Assembly (NCBI GenBank): GCA_020632495.1
Contig: JACKFL010000005.1
Location: forward strand, 1,240,001 to 1,304,000
Direction of reading: 5' to 3'
Length of the DNA: 64,000 bases
From: Candidatus Omnitrophota bacterium
GTDB taxonomy: Bacteria; Omnitrophota; Gorgyraeia; Zapsychrales; Zapsychraceae
Shown: piece after piece, positions 43,401-51,179 of the stretch
How the letters are laid out: every line of letters begins with the position of its first letter
Position numbering within the stretch: position 1 is the first letter of the stretch
Notes under the pieces: model-generated
Databases searched by the model: none
Seen by the model: the letters and a program-made list of their open reading frames with translations, nothing else
What the model was told of the DNA's origin: nothing
Translations under genes and position numbers: made by a program

Positions 43401-46400
43401 CGCTGGGTTCTTCGATGAACAGCGGGACCTGGACCTGCAGGCCAATTATTACGGCGGCGATTACAGCATGGAACCGCTGTTGGATCACGAGATCCTCTCC
43501 GGAGATGAATTCCGCGTCGGCATCAGCGCCAAGGTCAGCCGTCACCGTAAGGATCAAAAATGGACGGTTTATTACTACGTGTTCCGCGACGACAAGTGGA
43601 TTGTCCTGGGGTCGCAGTCACTCAAGCCGGGCAAGTACAGCGAAGGCAGCGGCTTGATGGTGATCGAGGAACCGGACAAAGATACATTTATCCACGTGAA
43701 GGGACAACAACTGGAAGATTACTTCTCGGGCGATTCCCGCGGGTATTACCGGGTTCATCCGGTCCTCGCCTTCGGGGATTGGGACAGGGACCCGATCGCC
43801 GAGGTGGGGCTGGAGGCCCTGCGCGCGCCGGCCGAATATTTTGAATTGTTCTCGGCAGAAAAAATGGCCTTCACCGGTCCGCCGCTGGAGATCATGACGA
43901 TCCGCCCGCGGGTGATCGTTCAGGTCCCGGAATATGTCTACCAGAATGATCCGGTGACTGAGGCGTATGTCGTGGTGGATGTCCCGCCTTATGCCAAGGA
44001 AGATGCCGAAGACGCCGAGGTGGAATTGTTGCTGCCCGATGTCGGCGGCGGCCAACCGTCGGTGAGTCCGGAATCGTTCAGCCCGGTCTCGACCGATCCC
44101 GATAATCCGGATGTGATCCGCATTTCATTCCCGGAAGACGCCCTCGATGGCGAGCATGCGCTGCTGGTACGCGTGCGTATGCGCCGGTTGGCGGAAGATG
44201 ATCAGCCCGGCGGCGCGGACTATTTTCAGTATTTGAGAGAAGAAAATCCTGACGGCAGCGGCGACGGCGGTGGGGAAGAAGATCCTGCGGACGCCGGCGG
44301 AGAACCGGCACAGTCTTTGGACGCGCTGCTGGCGTCGATCGAGGCCCTGGAGGCGCAGGCCGAGGGATTTAAAGGCCAGGCCGACAACCTGGCCGATGCC
44401 CTGCGCGGCACAGACAGAGACATCAGCCGCTCGATAAATGGTCTCACCGAGCAGGTCGCCCAGCTCGAAGCCGAAGCCGACGCGTTGCGCGACGCGCCGC
44501 TGGACCGGGCCAATCCCGATACGATCGGCCTGTATGAAAAAGATGTCTACAGCGCCGGGCAAAGGCTCGGCGAGATCCGTTCCCGCATCTCGGACTTGAC
44601 CATCCGTGTGTGCGAGGCCTATGAACAGGTCAAGGCCACGACCGATGTCGACCGTTTGGACAGTATTTACGGTGACATGACCGCGCAGCTTCAGGAGGTC
44701 GACCGGCTGAATACCGAGTACAAACGGCTTGTCGGACAGATGAAGTCGCTTAAACAAAGGGCCGAGCAAGAGGCCGGGAAGGCCGGCGGGGTGTCGCCGC
44801 GGCTACAGAGTGCCGAGAGCCGGGTGAGTTCTTTGGTAACGCAGGCCGCGAGGATCGCCGATCAGATCGGGCAAATGCAGACGGCGGTCGATCAGATTCG
44901 CGGTGTGCAGGGGCAGGTGTCCGCCTTAACTCAGGAAGCCGTAACCCTCGTCGACCAGGCGCATGCCCTGCCGGAAGAATCCCTGGAACGCCGGGAAAAG
45001 AAATTGGTGAAGAAGATCGACCGTGCCATGGGCAAGATCCGCAAAGACGAGGCGGCGGTGATCGCCGATGCCTCGCGGGCGGAAGGATATGCCGGCGGAC
45101 AGCAGGGCGCGCTGGCCGGTGCGCTGACCGCGTTGAAGTCGATCAAGGCCAAGCTTGATGAACGCCGGGCCATGGCCACGGATCCGGCGATGGTCCGCGC
45201 CGTTGAACAAGCCATGGCCCAATTCAATGCCTCCTACGAAGCCGGCATGTTATTTTCCGAGTCGATCGAGTTCGCCGCGCAAAGCGCCGGCACCTGCATG
45301 GGTGCGACGCTGCCGGTGTACCGGGAGCGGACGTCTCCGGAGGCGCGTGTGGCCCAAACGGATTGCAGCCGTTGGCCGGGAACGCGGGCTGAATGGGATG
45401 CTTCCCAGAATAAAGCGATATGCGACTGTCCCGGCACGGATGTTTATTCAAATGCCCGGAACCGATGCATAACATTGCGAGAGCATGAGCTGTCAAGATT
45501 GAACTGCAACCAGTTTCCGAATTCAGAACCGTTTTGGAACGAAGGAACGCAGCAGGCCTCCTGCCAATGCCTCAGCGGATATCAACCGAATCGCAACCGC
45601 ACCGCGTGCATCAATCCCCAGCGCGAAATGGCCCGGGCGGACTGCAGCGGATACGGTCCTTACGCGGAGACGCGGTGGGACGCGGGCAGTGAGCGGGCGG
45701 TATGCGGGTGCCGGGCCGGCTACACCTGGAATTCCAATCAGACCCGGTGCATTGTCCCGCCGGCGTCCCAGCCGGCCTATGATCCTTACGGCAATACGGG
45801 TTATGATCAAGGCGGATACGGGAATGACCAAGGCAGCATCTGGGACGATCCGAACTCCATGCAGCAGATTCTCGAGGGGTTCGGTGGGAATCAGAACAGC
45901 GGCAGCGGGCAGTCCAACCGCTCTCGCTGTACCGGTAACGAACAGTACGACCGCACGATCCGCGGCATCTACGCCGATGGCTGCGGCGACGGCTCCACGT
46001 CCCAGGGGTCGTCCAGTGACAGTAACTGTGCCTTCAACTATACGATGGGATCGACGGGAAGGTACGGCAGTACCACCTTTACGTGCAACTGCGCGGGTTG
46101 GGGGTTTGATCCGTCGCAGAGCCGCTGTGTCAAAGGCCGGCCCGACAGCTACAGCGGACAGCAGCGGCAGCCCGCGCCGCCCCCGAAACATCCCACGGGG
46201 ATTACGACCAACCGCAGTCGTGAGCAGATGGGTAACCGCTCCGCCGGCGGGTCAACGTCTACGGGCGGCGGAAACACCAATGGTGAATACCAACCGCTTC
46301 AGTGTAAGGACTACCCCAAGGATTTTTGCCGGTGGGAAGGCGGTACGCCGATGTGGGGAATGCCGGAATTGGGCATGAGCCAGCTACGCTGTATTTGCGG

Positions 46401-46461
46401 ATGCTATACGGAGTCCCCTGCGTCCAAATGTGCGAATATGCCCAAGCCGCCGGGATATTGA
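40471..46461 (+). CDS. Giant exported protein with coiled-coil region and C-terminal Cys-rich repeats
   Basis: A protein of about 1996 residues. A signal peptide (MMSRKQF, hydrophobic core, cleavage near LHAED) decides for the ATG at 40471 over the GTG at 40435. Residues ~35-1280 are charged and mostly helical then beta-rich, without a domain I recognise. Residues ~1284-1595 are a coiled-coil-prone region (EALEAQAEGFKGQADNLA). From ~1630 there are three Cys repeats of the plan C-x-W/F...WD...A-x-C-x-C...GY...N...RC (DCSRWPGTRAEW, NCNQFPNSEPFW, DCSGYGPYAETRW), then a Gly/Ser-rich linker and a related fourth unit, and an end with ten more cysteines. It is probably extracellular or envelope-bound. 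Three paralogous small exported proteins follow immediately. Confidence 0.8.
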   Translation: MMSRKQFWSICLGALVFLVTGMQAPFLCPLHAEDIPYREGPHGGQIIDLDGPAPAGTGQNPEYVDPRDGAATGQAPKIKIPPRNDPPDWNKIREQMNGRQDNLQPFSQSDARRLDEEFQARQRRLAEIEAHRQKVRERRANPSAQDLDLMMRRLDDPKFTTAEKQRMAAVLFVHQDTYRNAVAEGAFGANTGHVQTFLEHKKQLQRDVIDRMGKKYMQKYGKPLKEPIIPFDYNNIHSDDDVVTGGSKQSAELERLYAESLDEIIRERAGRPMSAADRKRVDVNGLAWDMTQRGGLENFWHPEKYINPQSGFANQQKLIGAGDKLNVYTFDNNGKLVKLQGEDAVEAIRKLDVDRPMQIPGIDAEVGSGSMSDYIRMAEIHKVKFVDGKDVTVAEVLQFIRNQKYTQRVDGDFGKISADTHPEIYKEYKRYLEAVEALRQQTTIRGAAEILEKLYGDRIIDPRSGLVDYDALKTAMQKHQNTQLNDLFPKMHSAVTQNEAFKIAEWLKSAGRGKRAELRKQLALTYAPMDEAHRAKIVADLDKLDIDAESRAFLKTVIDQDAKQIVRYAQLLELETLTLTKSLKLDGDNFAIVDRHIFENAKVKRLGDAVWNRPGGSKFKEFLRTKTARALNLDVMLGSEIGTRGEKVFQWSVVLLAAGRAYSAGSDQTDSFKKVAAGLFEMIPGVAATLRFSEGEFRQSFKELCMDVLPPVALADLAVQVLNYTATYAINEFNESKLDQLAEQVLSEMTDDDFEESEDIPGYFRIKDKKFLFEYLEETSAGLGKVAKFPALVTQQVDALQRADKTYQTNMAALHTLGYFEEVAVDNLDALIRKQFDLTQLKARVWEQGVPGVGQASPVERVAAKIVAENLTIRARAYEKILHLFIDRIEDLYNKEYGHARAIITETQKKLKELYENAPQVVKDSAYASAELKEEYRMRVEYLKDYKPGDKNKGEVAREMQELLDNFRETIEQLVVAAGFFDEQRDLDLQANYYGGDYSMEPLLDHEILSGDEFRVGISAKVSRHRKDQKWTVYYYVFRDDKWIVLGSQSLKPGKYSEGSGLMVIEEPDKDTFIHVKGQQLEDYFSGDSRGYYRVHPVLAFGDWDRDPIAEVGLEALRAPAEYFELFSAEKMAFTGPPLEIMTIRPRVIVQVPEYVYQNDPVTEAYVVVDVPPYAKEDAEDAEVELLLPDVGGGQPSVSPESFSPVSTDPDNPDVIRISFPEDALDGEHALLVRVRMRRLAEDDQPGGADYFQYLREENPDGSGDGGGEEDPADAGGEPAQSLDALLASIEALEAQAEGFKGQADNLADALRGTDRDISRSINGLTEQVAQLEAEADALRDAPLDRANPDTIGLYEKDVYSAGQRLGEIRSRISDLTIRVCEAYEQVKATTDVDRLDSIYGDMTAQLQEVDRLNTEYKRLVGQMKSLKQRAEQEAGKAGGVSPRLQSAESRVSSLVTQAARIADQIGQMQTAVDQIRGVQGQVSALTQEAVTLVDQAHALPEESLERREKKLVKKIDRAMGKIRKDEAAVIADASRAEGYAGGQQGALAGALTALKSIKAKLDERRAMATDPAMVRAVEQAMAQFNASYEAGMLFSESIEFAAQSAGTCMGATLPVYRERTSPEARVAQTDCSRWPGTRAEWDASQNKAICDCPGTDVYSNARNRCITLREHELSRLNCNQFPNSEPFWNEGTQQASCQCLSGYQPNRNRTACINPQREMARADCSGYGPYAETRWDAGSERAVCGCRAGYTWNSNQTRCIVPPASQPAYDPYGNTGYDQGGYGNDQGSIWDDPNSMQQILEGFGGNQNSGSGQSNRSRCTGNEQYDRTIRGIYADGCGDGSTSQGSSSDSNCAFNYTMGSTGRYGSTTFTCNCAGWGFDPSQSRCVKGRPDSYSGQQRQPAPPPKHPTGITTNRSREQMGNRSAGGSTSTGGGNTNGEYQPLQCKDYPKDFCRWEGGTPMWGMPELGMSQLRCICGCYTESPASKCANMPKPPGY

Positions 46462-46488
46462 TAGTTGGGTAAATAGAGGAGATGAAAT

Positions 46489-47169
46489 ATGAAAGCAGCT
46501 CTCTTTACGCTCCTGGTTATAGCCGGAATGAGTGCGCCGGCCTGGGCCGAGACGATCCCTTGTCCTAACCTGGGATATGAGTTAATTAAACAAGAAGGAT
46601 ATATGAGGGACGGTCCGCCGGGAACGATCTATCCTGACAAGCGTGACACCATTACCTACAATGGTGCGGAGTGCAACTATGAGAGTGGAATCCGGCTGTA
46701 TTTGACATGGGTGTCCTATTACGATCACGCGAAGTTAAATTATCCGGACTGCCGCTGGAACGAGTTTCTGGGCGGTGATCCCGAAAAATATTATGAAGTC
46801 CGCAAGAAGAGCCGTAAGGCGAGTATCAGCAGCCGCACGCATCTGGCGTCCGTGCACCTCGATCTGTCCCGCAAGGAATTCCGCGAAGCGAACCGCAAGA
46901 AGTGGATGGACGCGGCCGAGGCCTTGTTGGATAAATACAAGTTACGCGGCCTGCCCTGCGACCAGACGACGGGAGAATGGGGTGAATATCCGGGGGAGTC
47001 GGCCGTGTCGGTAAGCACACCGGCGAGCCGTGCGGCGGCCGCGCCGGATACAAATCTGCCGGCGGCGGGATCCAACCGCACGACCGGGGCCCCGACTTAT
47101 CAGAAAGAAAAGACGGATAATATCGACGCGCAGATCGACGATATCCTCAACCGTTTGAAAAACCAGTGA
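46489..47169 (+). CDS. Small exported protein, member 1 of a triplicated family
   Basis: A 226-residue protein with a signal peptide (MKAALF, core, cleavage near AWAE at residue 19). The mature part opens IPCPNLGYEL, has a second cysteine in ECNYESG, the motif SRTHLASVHLDLSRKEF near residues 113-130, a cysteine in LRGLPC, a Ser/Thr/Ala-rich linker, and ends IDAQIDDILNRLKNQ. The next two genes share this plan. AGAGGAG precedes the ATG, and the gene lies 27 bases after the giant protein. No known family; the shared cysteines suggest disulfides in the envelope. Confidence 0.75.
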   Translation: MKAALFTLLVIAGMSAPAWAETIPCPNLGYELIKQEGYMRDGPPGTIYPDKRDTITYNGAECNYESGIRLYLTWVSYYDHAKLNYPDCRWNEFLGGDPEKYYEVRKKSRKASISSRTHLASVHLDLSRKEFREANRKKWMDAAEALLDKYKLRGLPCDQTTGEWGEYPGESAVSVSTPASRAAAAPDTNLPAAGSNRTTGAPTYQKEKTDNIDAQIDDILNRLKNQ

Positions 47170-47177
47170 GGCGAGCG

Positions 47178-47882
47178 ATGAAGTCGACGACACTGCTTCT
47201 GATCATCCTGATACTGACGCTGAGCGTCGCGGGCGCCGCCCGGGCCGAGTCGATCAGCTGTCCCGCCATGGGTATTCCCATCCAACCGGCAGACCCGCGT
47301 GTGCCGTCAGGTAAGGTCTTCGCGGATGCCAACAAGGATACGCTCTCGGGGTACGCGAACTGTGAATACGGACCCAAGACCAGGATCCTGGTGTCCTGGT
47401 TTTCCTCCCTGAACCGGGAGATGTGGCAGGACAAATGCGCCGAACGCCGGTCGTTGGCGAATGACATCGATGTGAAGTTCAATAACAAGAAGAAGTGGGT
47501 GATCGTCACCAGCCGTTCGCACCTGACGCTGGTTTACATGTGGCTATCGCCGAAGGAATACCGTAATCGGCGCGATGACTGGGCCGCGGCCGGACGGAAG
47601 CTGTTGCAGGAGCATGTGTCGCGCGGCATGTCCTGCGCGGATTATGATCCGGGCACGGCGGTCCGTTCCGTTTCACCGACACCGGCCGTGCCGTCACGCC
47701 CGAGCGAACCGCCGGCCGCGCCGCAGCGTTACGCCCCGACGCAGCAAGGCCGCGACCCGAACCCGTCACAGCCAATGGTGACGCCGAAGGCGGCATCGCA
47801 AACCCCCGAACCCGTGGTGCAGCCTGATGATGTTGATGAGAAGATCGACGACATCCTGGAGCGGTTGAAAGGCAGCGATTAG
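47178..47882 (+). CDS. Small exported protein, member 2 of the triplicated family
   Basis: A protein of about 234 residues with a signal peptide (MKSTTLLLIILILTLSVAGAARAE). The mature part opens ISCPAMGIPI, with NCEYGPKTR, SRSHLTLVYMWLSPKEY, SRGMSC, a long Pro/Ala/Thr linker and the end VDEKIDDILERLKGSD. ATG 47178 is chosen because it starts the signal peptide and follows GAGGCGAG; a start at 47166 would overlap the upstream gene. The last residues GSD and the stop codon lie inside a 7-bp repeat array. It follows member 1 by 8 bases. Confidence 0.75.
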   Translation: MKSTTLLLIILILTLSVAGAARAESISCPAMGIPIQPADPRVPSGKVFADANKDTLSGYANCEYGPKTRILVSWFSSLNREMWQDKCAERRSLANDIDVKFNNKKKWVIVTSRSHLTLVYMWLSPKEYRNRRDDWAAAGRKLLQEHVSRGMSCADYDPGTAVRSVSPTPAVPSRPSEPPAAPQRYAPTQQGRDPNPSQPMVTPKAASQTPEPVVQPDDVDEKIDDILERLKGSD

Positions 47883-47911
47883 CGGATAGCGGTTAGCGGA
47901 TAGTGGTTAGA
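47871..47911. repeat. 7-bp repeat array at a gene end
   Basis: Units GGCAGCG, ATTAGCG, GATAGCG, GTTAGCG, GATAGTG, GTTAGAG begin inside the last codons of the upstream gene and run to the next ribosome site. The TAG stop is supplied by a unit. Confidence 0.75.
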
Positions 47912-47929
47912 GAGGAGTCCGGATTATTT

Positions 47930-48493
47930 ATGAAATATGCCTTCCTCATATTGCTGACGTTGGCGGCGGTGCCCCCGGCGCAGGCCGCGATGATCACTTG
48001 CCCGGATACCGGCAACCGGCTGACCCGTACCGACACCGGGCGGCAATCCGGCGAGATCTATCTGGCGGACAACAATTCCTTAAAATACCACCGGGCCATC
48101 TGCCAGTACGGCCGCAAGAACAAGATTGTGCTCAATTGGCTGGCGCCGGAACCCGTCCAGGATCTGGCCAGCGCCAGGAGCACATGTTCGTGGATGCTGA
48201 GTAATGCCCACGGCCAATCATTCCGGACGATCTTGGGAAAAGACGGCGCCAATTTGTACAGTAACACGCACATGGTTTCCGCCCGTCTCTATCTATCCAA
48301 AAAAGAAGCCGAACCGCAGCGCCGGCAGGCGTGGGTGAATCACGCGTATGGTTTGATCAAACTCAAGATGAATGAGGCGCTGGTTTGCGAGGACGTTCTC
48401 ACCGGAGACATCCCGCAGGCCAGGCCCACCGCGCCCGCCGAGGTCGACGCGGAGATCGGCGATATCCTCAATCGTTTAAAGGGGGAGTTATAG
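47930..48493 (+). CDS. Small exported protein, member 3 of the triplicated family
   Basis: A protein of about 187 residues with a signal peptide (MKYAFLILLTLAAVPPAQAA). The mature part opens ITCPDTGNRL, with ICQYGRKNK, SNTHMVSARLYLSKKEA, EALVC and the end VDAEIGDILNRLKGEL. It lacks most of the low-complexity linker of the other two. ATG 47930 begins the signal peptide; a GTG at 47903 lies in the repeat array. AGAGGAG is 12 bases upstream, a slightly long gap. Confidence 0.75.
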   Translation: MKYAFLILLTLAAVPPAQAAMITCPDTGNRLTRTDTGRQSGEIYLADNNSLKYHRAICQYGRKNKIVLNWLAPEPVQDLASARSTCSWMLSNAHGQSFRTILGKDGANLYSNTHMVSARLYLSKKEAEPQRRQAWVNHAYGLIKLKMNEALVCEDVLTGDIPQARPTAPAEVDAEIGDILNRLKGEL

Positions 48494-48496
48494 GCG

Positions 48497-48844
48497 ATGC
48501 GAACGGTACTCGCAGCGGCAGGGGTGATCGTGATCGGCTTAATATTGTTTCCGGGCTGCTCCCGGGCCGTAGTGGAAATCAACATTCTGCCGGAAGACCA
48601 GATATGTGCGACGGATGACGACTGCATCCGCGTCGACCACAACTGCGGCGGCTGCACCTGCGGCCTGCCCGTCAACAAGGTCCACAAAAAGAAATACTGG
48701 GACATGCTCGATGAGCAGTGCCAAGACTATCACGGCCCGGTGTGCGATTTCGCGTGTTCCCTGACCCCGGCTTGCGTCGATCAGCGCTGCGTGCTTACGG
48801 ATCAGCGAGCAGCGTTTAGCGGACAGCGAACAGATAGGGAATAG
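48497..48844 (+). CDS. Small Cys-rich lipoprotein
   Basis: A 115-residue protein with a lipoprotein signal (MRTVLAAAGVIVIGLILFPGC), lipidated cysteine near residue 21. The mature part has about ten cysteines in pairs (CATDDDC, CGGCTC, CDFAC, CVDQRC), typical of a disulfide-rich envelope protein. It starts three bases after member 3 and should be cotranscribed with the family. The last ~14 residues (DQRAAFSGQRTDRE) are encoded by a 7-bp repeat array and may be recently acquired. No family recognised. Confidence 0.7.
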   Translation: MRTVLAAAGVIVIGLILFPGCSRAVVEINILPEDQICATDDDCIRVDHNCGGCTCGLPVNKVHKKKYWDMLDEQCQDYHGPVCDFACSLTPACVDQRCVLTDQRAAFSGQRTDRE

Positions 48845-48877
48845 GTGATCGGTGAAAGTGGAACCAGTGAACAGAGA
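48801..48877. repeat. Long 7-bp repeat array extending from coding into intergenic DNA
   Basis: About eleven degenerate units, e.g. ATCAGCG, AGCAGCG, TTTAGCG, GACAGCG, AACAGAT, AGGGAAT, AGGTGAT. The array begins inside the lipoprotein gene and passes its stop codon. It links the AGCGGA-type and the GTGAT-type units in one array. Confidence 0.7.
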
Positions 48878-48925
48878 TTTTTTTTATGGGCTGGAGGATG
48901 ACACTGCCTTTAATGTGCCGACCGT

Positions 48926-49327
48926 ATGAAGGGATTATATCATTACATTTACTACTTGTGGTATCGTCTGGCTCGGCGATCCAATCATCCTTACCCTCAT
49001 GATTATGCTGCATTAATCTTGGCAATTACGGAGGTGTTTCTAATCATCAATGTTGCCAAAGCACTTACCTTTACTGAATTTGTTAAAGTTCTCGAGCCGC
49101 AGTGGAGAATATCGGTGTGGTTCTTAGTACTAATTTGTGCCGCAATATTCTCAATGGGTAACTTAGCCTATTTTAACCGGAAACACAGGTATAACACTAT
49201 TGTGGAAGGTTACGACAAACCTGAGAATGGTGAGAAAATAGATTTTGGGTTACACACAACGATAGTTGTAGGTGTTGCGACAATTCTATTGATAGGAGTT
49301 TATTTCATGCCGGTTAGATTTGAATAG
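48926..49327 (+). CDS. Small membrane protein in an AT-rich island
   Basis: A 133-residue protein with three hydrophobic segments (ALILAITEVFLIINVAKAL, VWFLVLICAAIFSMGNLAYF and TTIVVGVATILLIGVYFM). Its AT-rich codon use differs sharply from the GC-rich genes on both sides, suggesting horizontal origin. No family recognised. No good ribosome site is seen before the ATG, so the start is tentative. Confidence 0.55.
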   Translation: MKGLYHYIYYLWYRLARRSNHPYPHDYAALILAITEVFLIINVAKALTFTEFVKVLEPQWRISVWFLVLICAAIFSMGNLAYFNRKHRYNTIVEGYDKPENGEKIDFGLHTTIVVGVATILLIGVYFMPVRFE

Positions 49328-49332
49328 CGCGA

Positions 49333-49355
49333 GCCGGGGACAGATGACGTAACCC
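49333..49355 (-). repeat. Copy A of a ~23-bp island repeat (reverse)
   Basis: Read on the minus strand it begins GGGTTACGTCATCTGTCCCC and resembles copies at 49388, 49820 and 51608. Confidence 0.5.
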
Positions 49356-49387
49356 ACTATCCGGTTCCCGGGCTTTAGAATTTAGAG

Positions 49388-49410
49388 TTGCAGTATGTGT
49401 CCTTGGATTT
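49388..49410 (+). repeat. Copy B of the island repeat
   Basis: GTTGCAGTATGTGTCCTTGG followed by ATT, just upstream of the 49417 gene. It faces copy A in inverted orientation. Confidence 0.5.
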
Positions 49411-49416
49411 AAGGAA

Positions 49417-49740
49417 ATGCACATTAAACTATTACAAGAAAAAACAAGAGCGCTGAATACGATCTGTAATTATTATCTGATTCTATATTTTGTATTATGG
49501 TTGTTTCATGCAATCAACATTCGGTTGAATTTCTTGAATGATGAGTTCTTCATTGGAAAATTATTGCTGCTTGTATGGATAATTATAAAACCAATAATCT
49601 TTATTTATGTAATTCGTATAAATAAACTTTTGGGACGGGAAGGGGTTTTTCTGGGATTAATTGCCTTAATTCTTCCCTTTGGCGAGCTGTTGGCTGCCAA
49701 TTTGACAATTAGGAAAGCCATAGAGCGAATTGCTGATTAG
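49417..49740 (+). CDS. Small membrane protein in an AT-rich island
   Basis: A 107-residue protein with three hydrophobic segments (YYLILYFVLWLFHAI, LLLLVWIIIKPIIFIYVI and VFLGLIALILPFGELLAA). AT-rich codon use like its neighbours in the island. The ATG lies 7 bases after repeat copy B; TTAAGGAA (49409-49416) provides a weak, close ribosome site. No family recognised; membrane or toxin-like roles cannot be judged. Confidence 0.5.
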   Translation: MHIKLLQEKTRALNTICNYYLILYFVLWLFHAINIRLNFLNDEFFIGKLLLLVWIIIKPIIFIYVIRINKLLGREGVFLGLIALILPFGELLAANLTIRKAIERIAD

Positions 49741-49819
49741 GAAGGCTAAATTAATTAATATATCATGGGATAGTGTCTATTTACGGTATCGCCGGATCCG
49801 CAGCCTGAAAAGAGTTGGG

Positions 49820-49840
49820 GTTGCGGTATGTCCCCGGATT
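49820..49840 (+). repeat. Copy C of the island repeat
   Basis: GTTGCGGTATGTCCCCGGAT followed by T, upstream of the interrupted gene. Confidence 0.5.
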
Positions 49841-50034
49841 CAAACCATTACCCATTGAGTGGGATATCGACACGTTATGGCACGAATTGTAACAGTTCTC
49901 AAGAGTAAGCATTATAGGAGCTCTTTGTGTTATTTGTTGATTTTCGGTTTGCTCTGCTTTTGGGGGGGAGTGGACTTGCCCTCAAAAGTGGGACACCAAT
50001 GAAACGGTGGTATAATGCCACCAGGAGGTGTCCG

Positions 50035-50343
50035 ATGAGCAAGAACAAACCCCGTAATAGTTACAGCCGCGAATTTAAGCTCGAGGCTGTTAAGCTGTCT
50101 CAGCAACCCGACCGGACCGTAGCCGAAGTCGCCCGGGAGCTTGGTGTACGTGAAAATGATCTGCACACTTGGCGTAAAGCCGTAGCCGATTTGGGCGAAA
50201 ACGCGTTCCCCGGCCGCGGTCTAAAATCTCAGGATCAAGTCGCCCAATTAAAGCGGGAAATCGCCCAACTACGCGAGGAGAACGAAATCCTCAAGAAGGC
50301 GGCGATTTTTTTTGCCAAAGAGAGCGGCGATTCGAATTCGTGA
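50035..50343 (+). CDS. IS3-family transposase OrfA (HTH protein)
   Basis: A 102-residue DNA-binding subunit with an IS3/IS911-type helix-turn-helix (SREFKLEAVKLSQ, TVAEVARELGVRENDLHTWR) and a C-terminal leucine-zipper-like part (QVAQLKREIAQLREENEILKKA). AGGAGGTG (50023-50030) fixes ATG 50035. A run of eight T (50306-50313) near its end permits a -1 frameshift into orfB, the usual way IS3 elements make the OrfAB transposase. Confidence 0.95.
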   Translation: MSKNKPRNSYSREFKLEAVKLSQQPDRTVAEVARELGVRENDLHTWRKAVADLGENAFPGRGLKSQDQVAQLKREIAQLREENEILKKAAIFFAKESGDSNS

Positions 50344-51179
50344 AGCTGCACAGCCATAAACACGCGATAAAAACCTTGTGCCGTGTGCTGCAGGTATCAC
50401 GTAATTGTTACTACCGATGGATCAATAAACAAGCCATGCCAAAAGAGTCAGACAAAATACTAGTCGATATCAAACGGGTATTCCTTGAGAACAGAAAATC
50501 ATACGGATCACCGCGGATATACAAGCAACTTAAAGACGAAGGAATTCGCTGCTCTAGAAACCGCATAGCCCGGTTGATGCGCGACGACGGTATTGTTGCC
50601 CGCAGACGAAAGAAGTACAAAAAGCCTGTGTCTAAACAACGTCAAACACCCGTGGCCGAGAATCTGCTGAACCGCGAGTTCAAAGTGCACCGATTGGACA
50701 GTGTTTGGGCCAGCGATGTCAGTTACTTTTGGACCCGCAAGGGTTGGGTCCATCTGGCTGTTGTTATGGACCTTTATTCGCGGAAGATCATCGGCTGGTC
50801 CATGGGCGACCGGGTTGACAAAGAACTCACAATAAATGCATTGAGAATGGCTTTAGATCGACGGGGCCTAAGGCCGGTTATCCACCATTCCGATCAGGGG
50901 GCCGAATATTCCAATAAGGACTTCCAGTCACTTCTAAAAGAGCATCTCATCAAACCGAGCATGAGCCGCAAGGCTAATTGCTATGACAATGCCGTTGTTG
51001 AAAGCTTTTTTAAAACCATTAAGGCTGAGCTGGCGTATCAACAAATGTTCCAAGATATTGATCAGGCGAGATCAGCCATCTTTGAATACATCGAGGTATT
51101 TTATAACATCAAACGATTACACTCGGGGTTGGGCTATCTGAGCCCCGTGGACTATGAACGTATAAATTCCGTTAACTAA
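50340..51179 (+). CDS. IS3-family transposase OrfB (DDE integrase)
   Basis: A 279-residue catalytic subunit with an HTH_21-like N-terminus (SYGSPRIYKQLKDEGI, NRIARLMRDDGI) and an rve integrase core. The catalytic triad is visible: D in VWASDVSYFW, D in IHHSDQGAEYS and E in NAVVESFFKTIK. The GTG start overlaps the orfA stop as GTGA. The frame is also open upstream to the T run at 50306, so an OrfAB fusion by -1 frameshift is possible. The complete catalytic core implies activity. Confidence 0.95.
   Translation: MKLHSHKHAIKTLCRVLQVSRNCYYRWINKQAMPKESDKILVDIKRVFLENRKSYGSPRIYKQLKDEGIRCSRNRIARLMRDDGIVARRRKKYKKPVSKQRQTPVAENLLNREFKVHRLDSVWASDVSYFWTRKGWVHLAVVMDLYSRKIIGWSMGDRVDKELTINALRMALDRRGLRPVIHHSDQGAEYSNKDFQSLLKEHLIKPSMSRKANCYDNAVVESFFKTIKAELAYQQMFQDIDQARSAIFEYIEVFYNIKRLHSGLGYLSPVDYERINSVN

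Noticed and set aside
49927..50034. Upstream extension of transposase OrfA
   Set aside because: It crosses the left inverted repeat into host DNA; the strong AGGAGGTG fixes the start at 50035.
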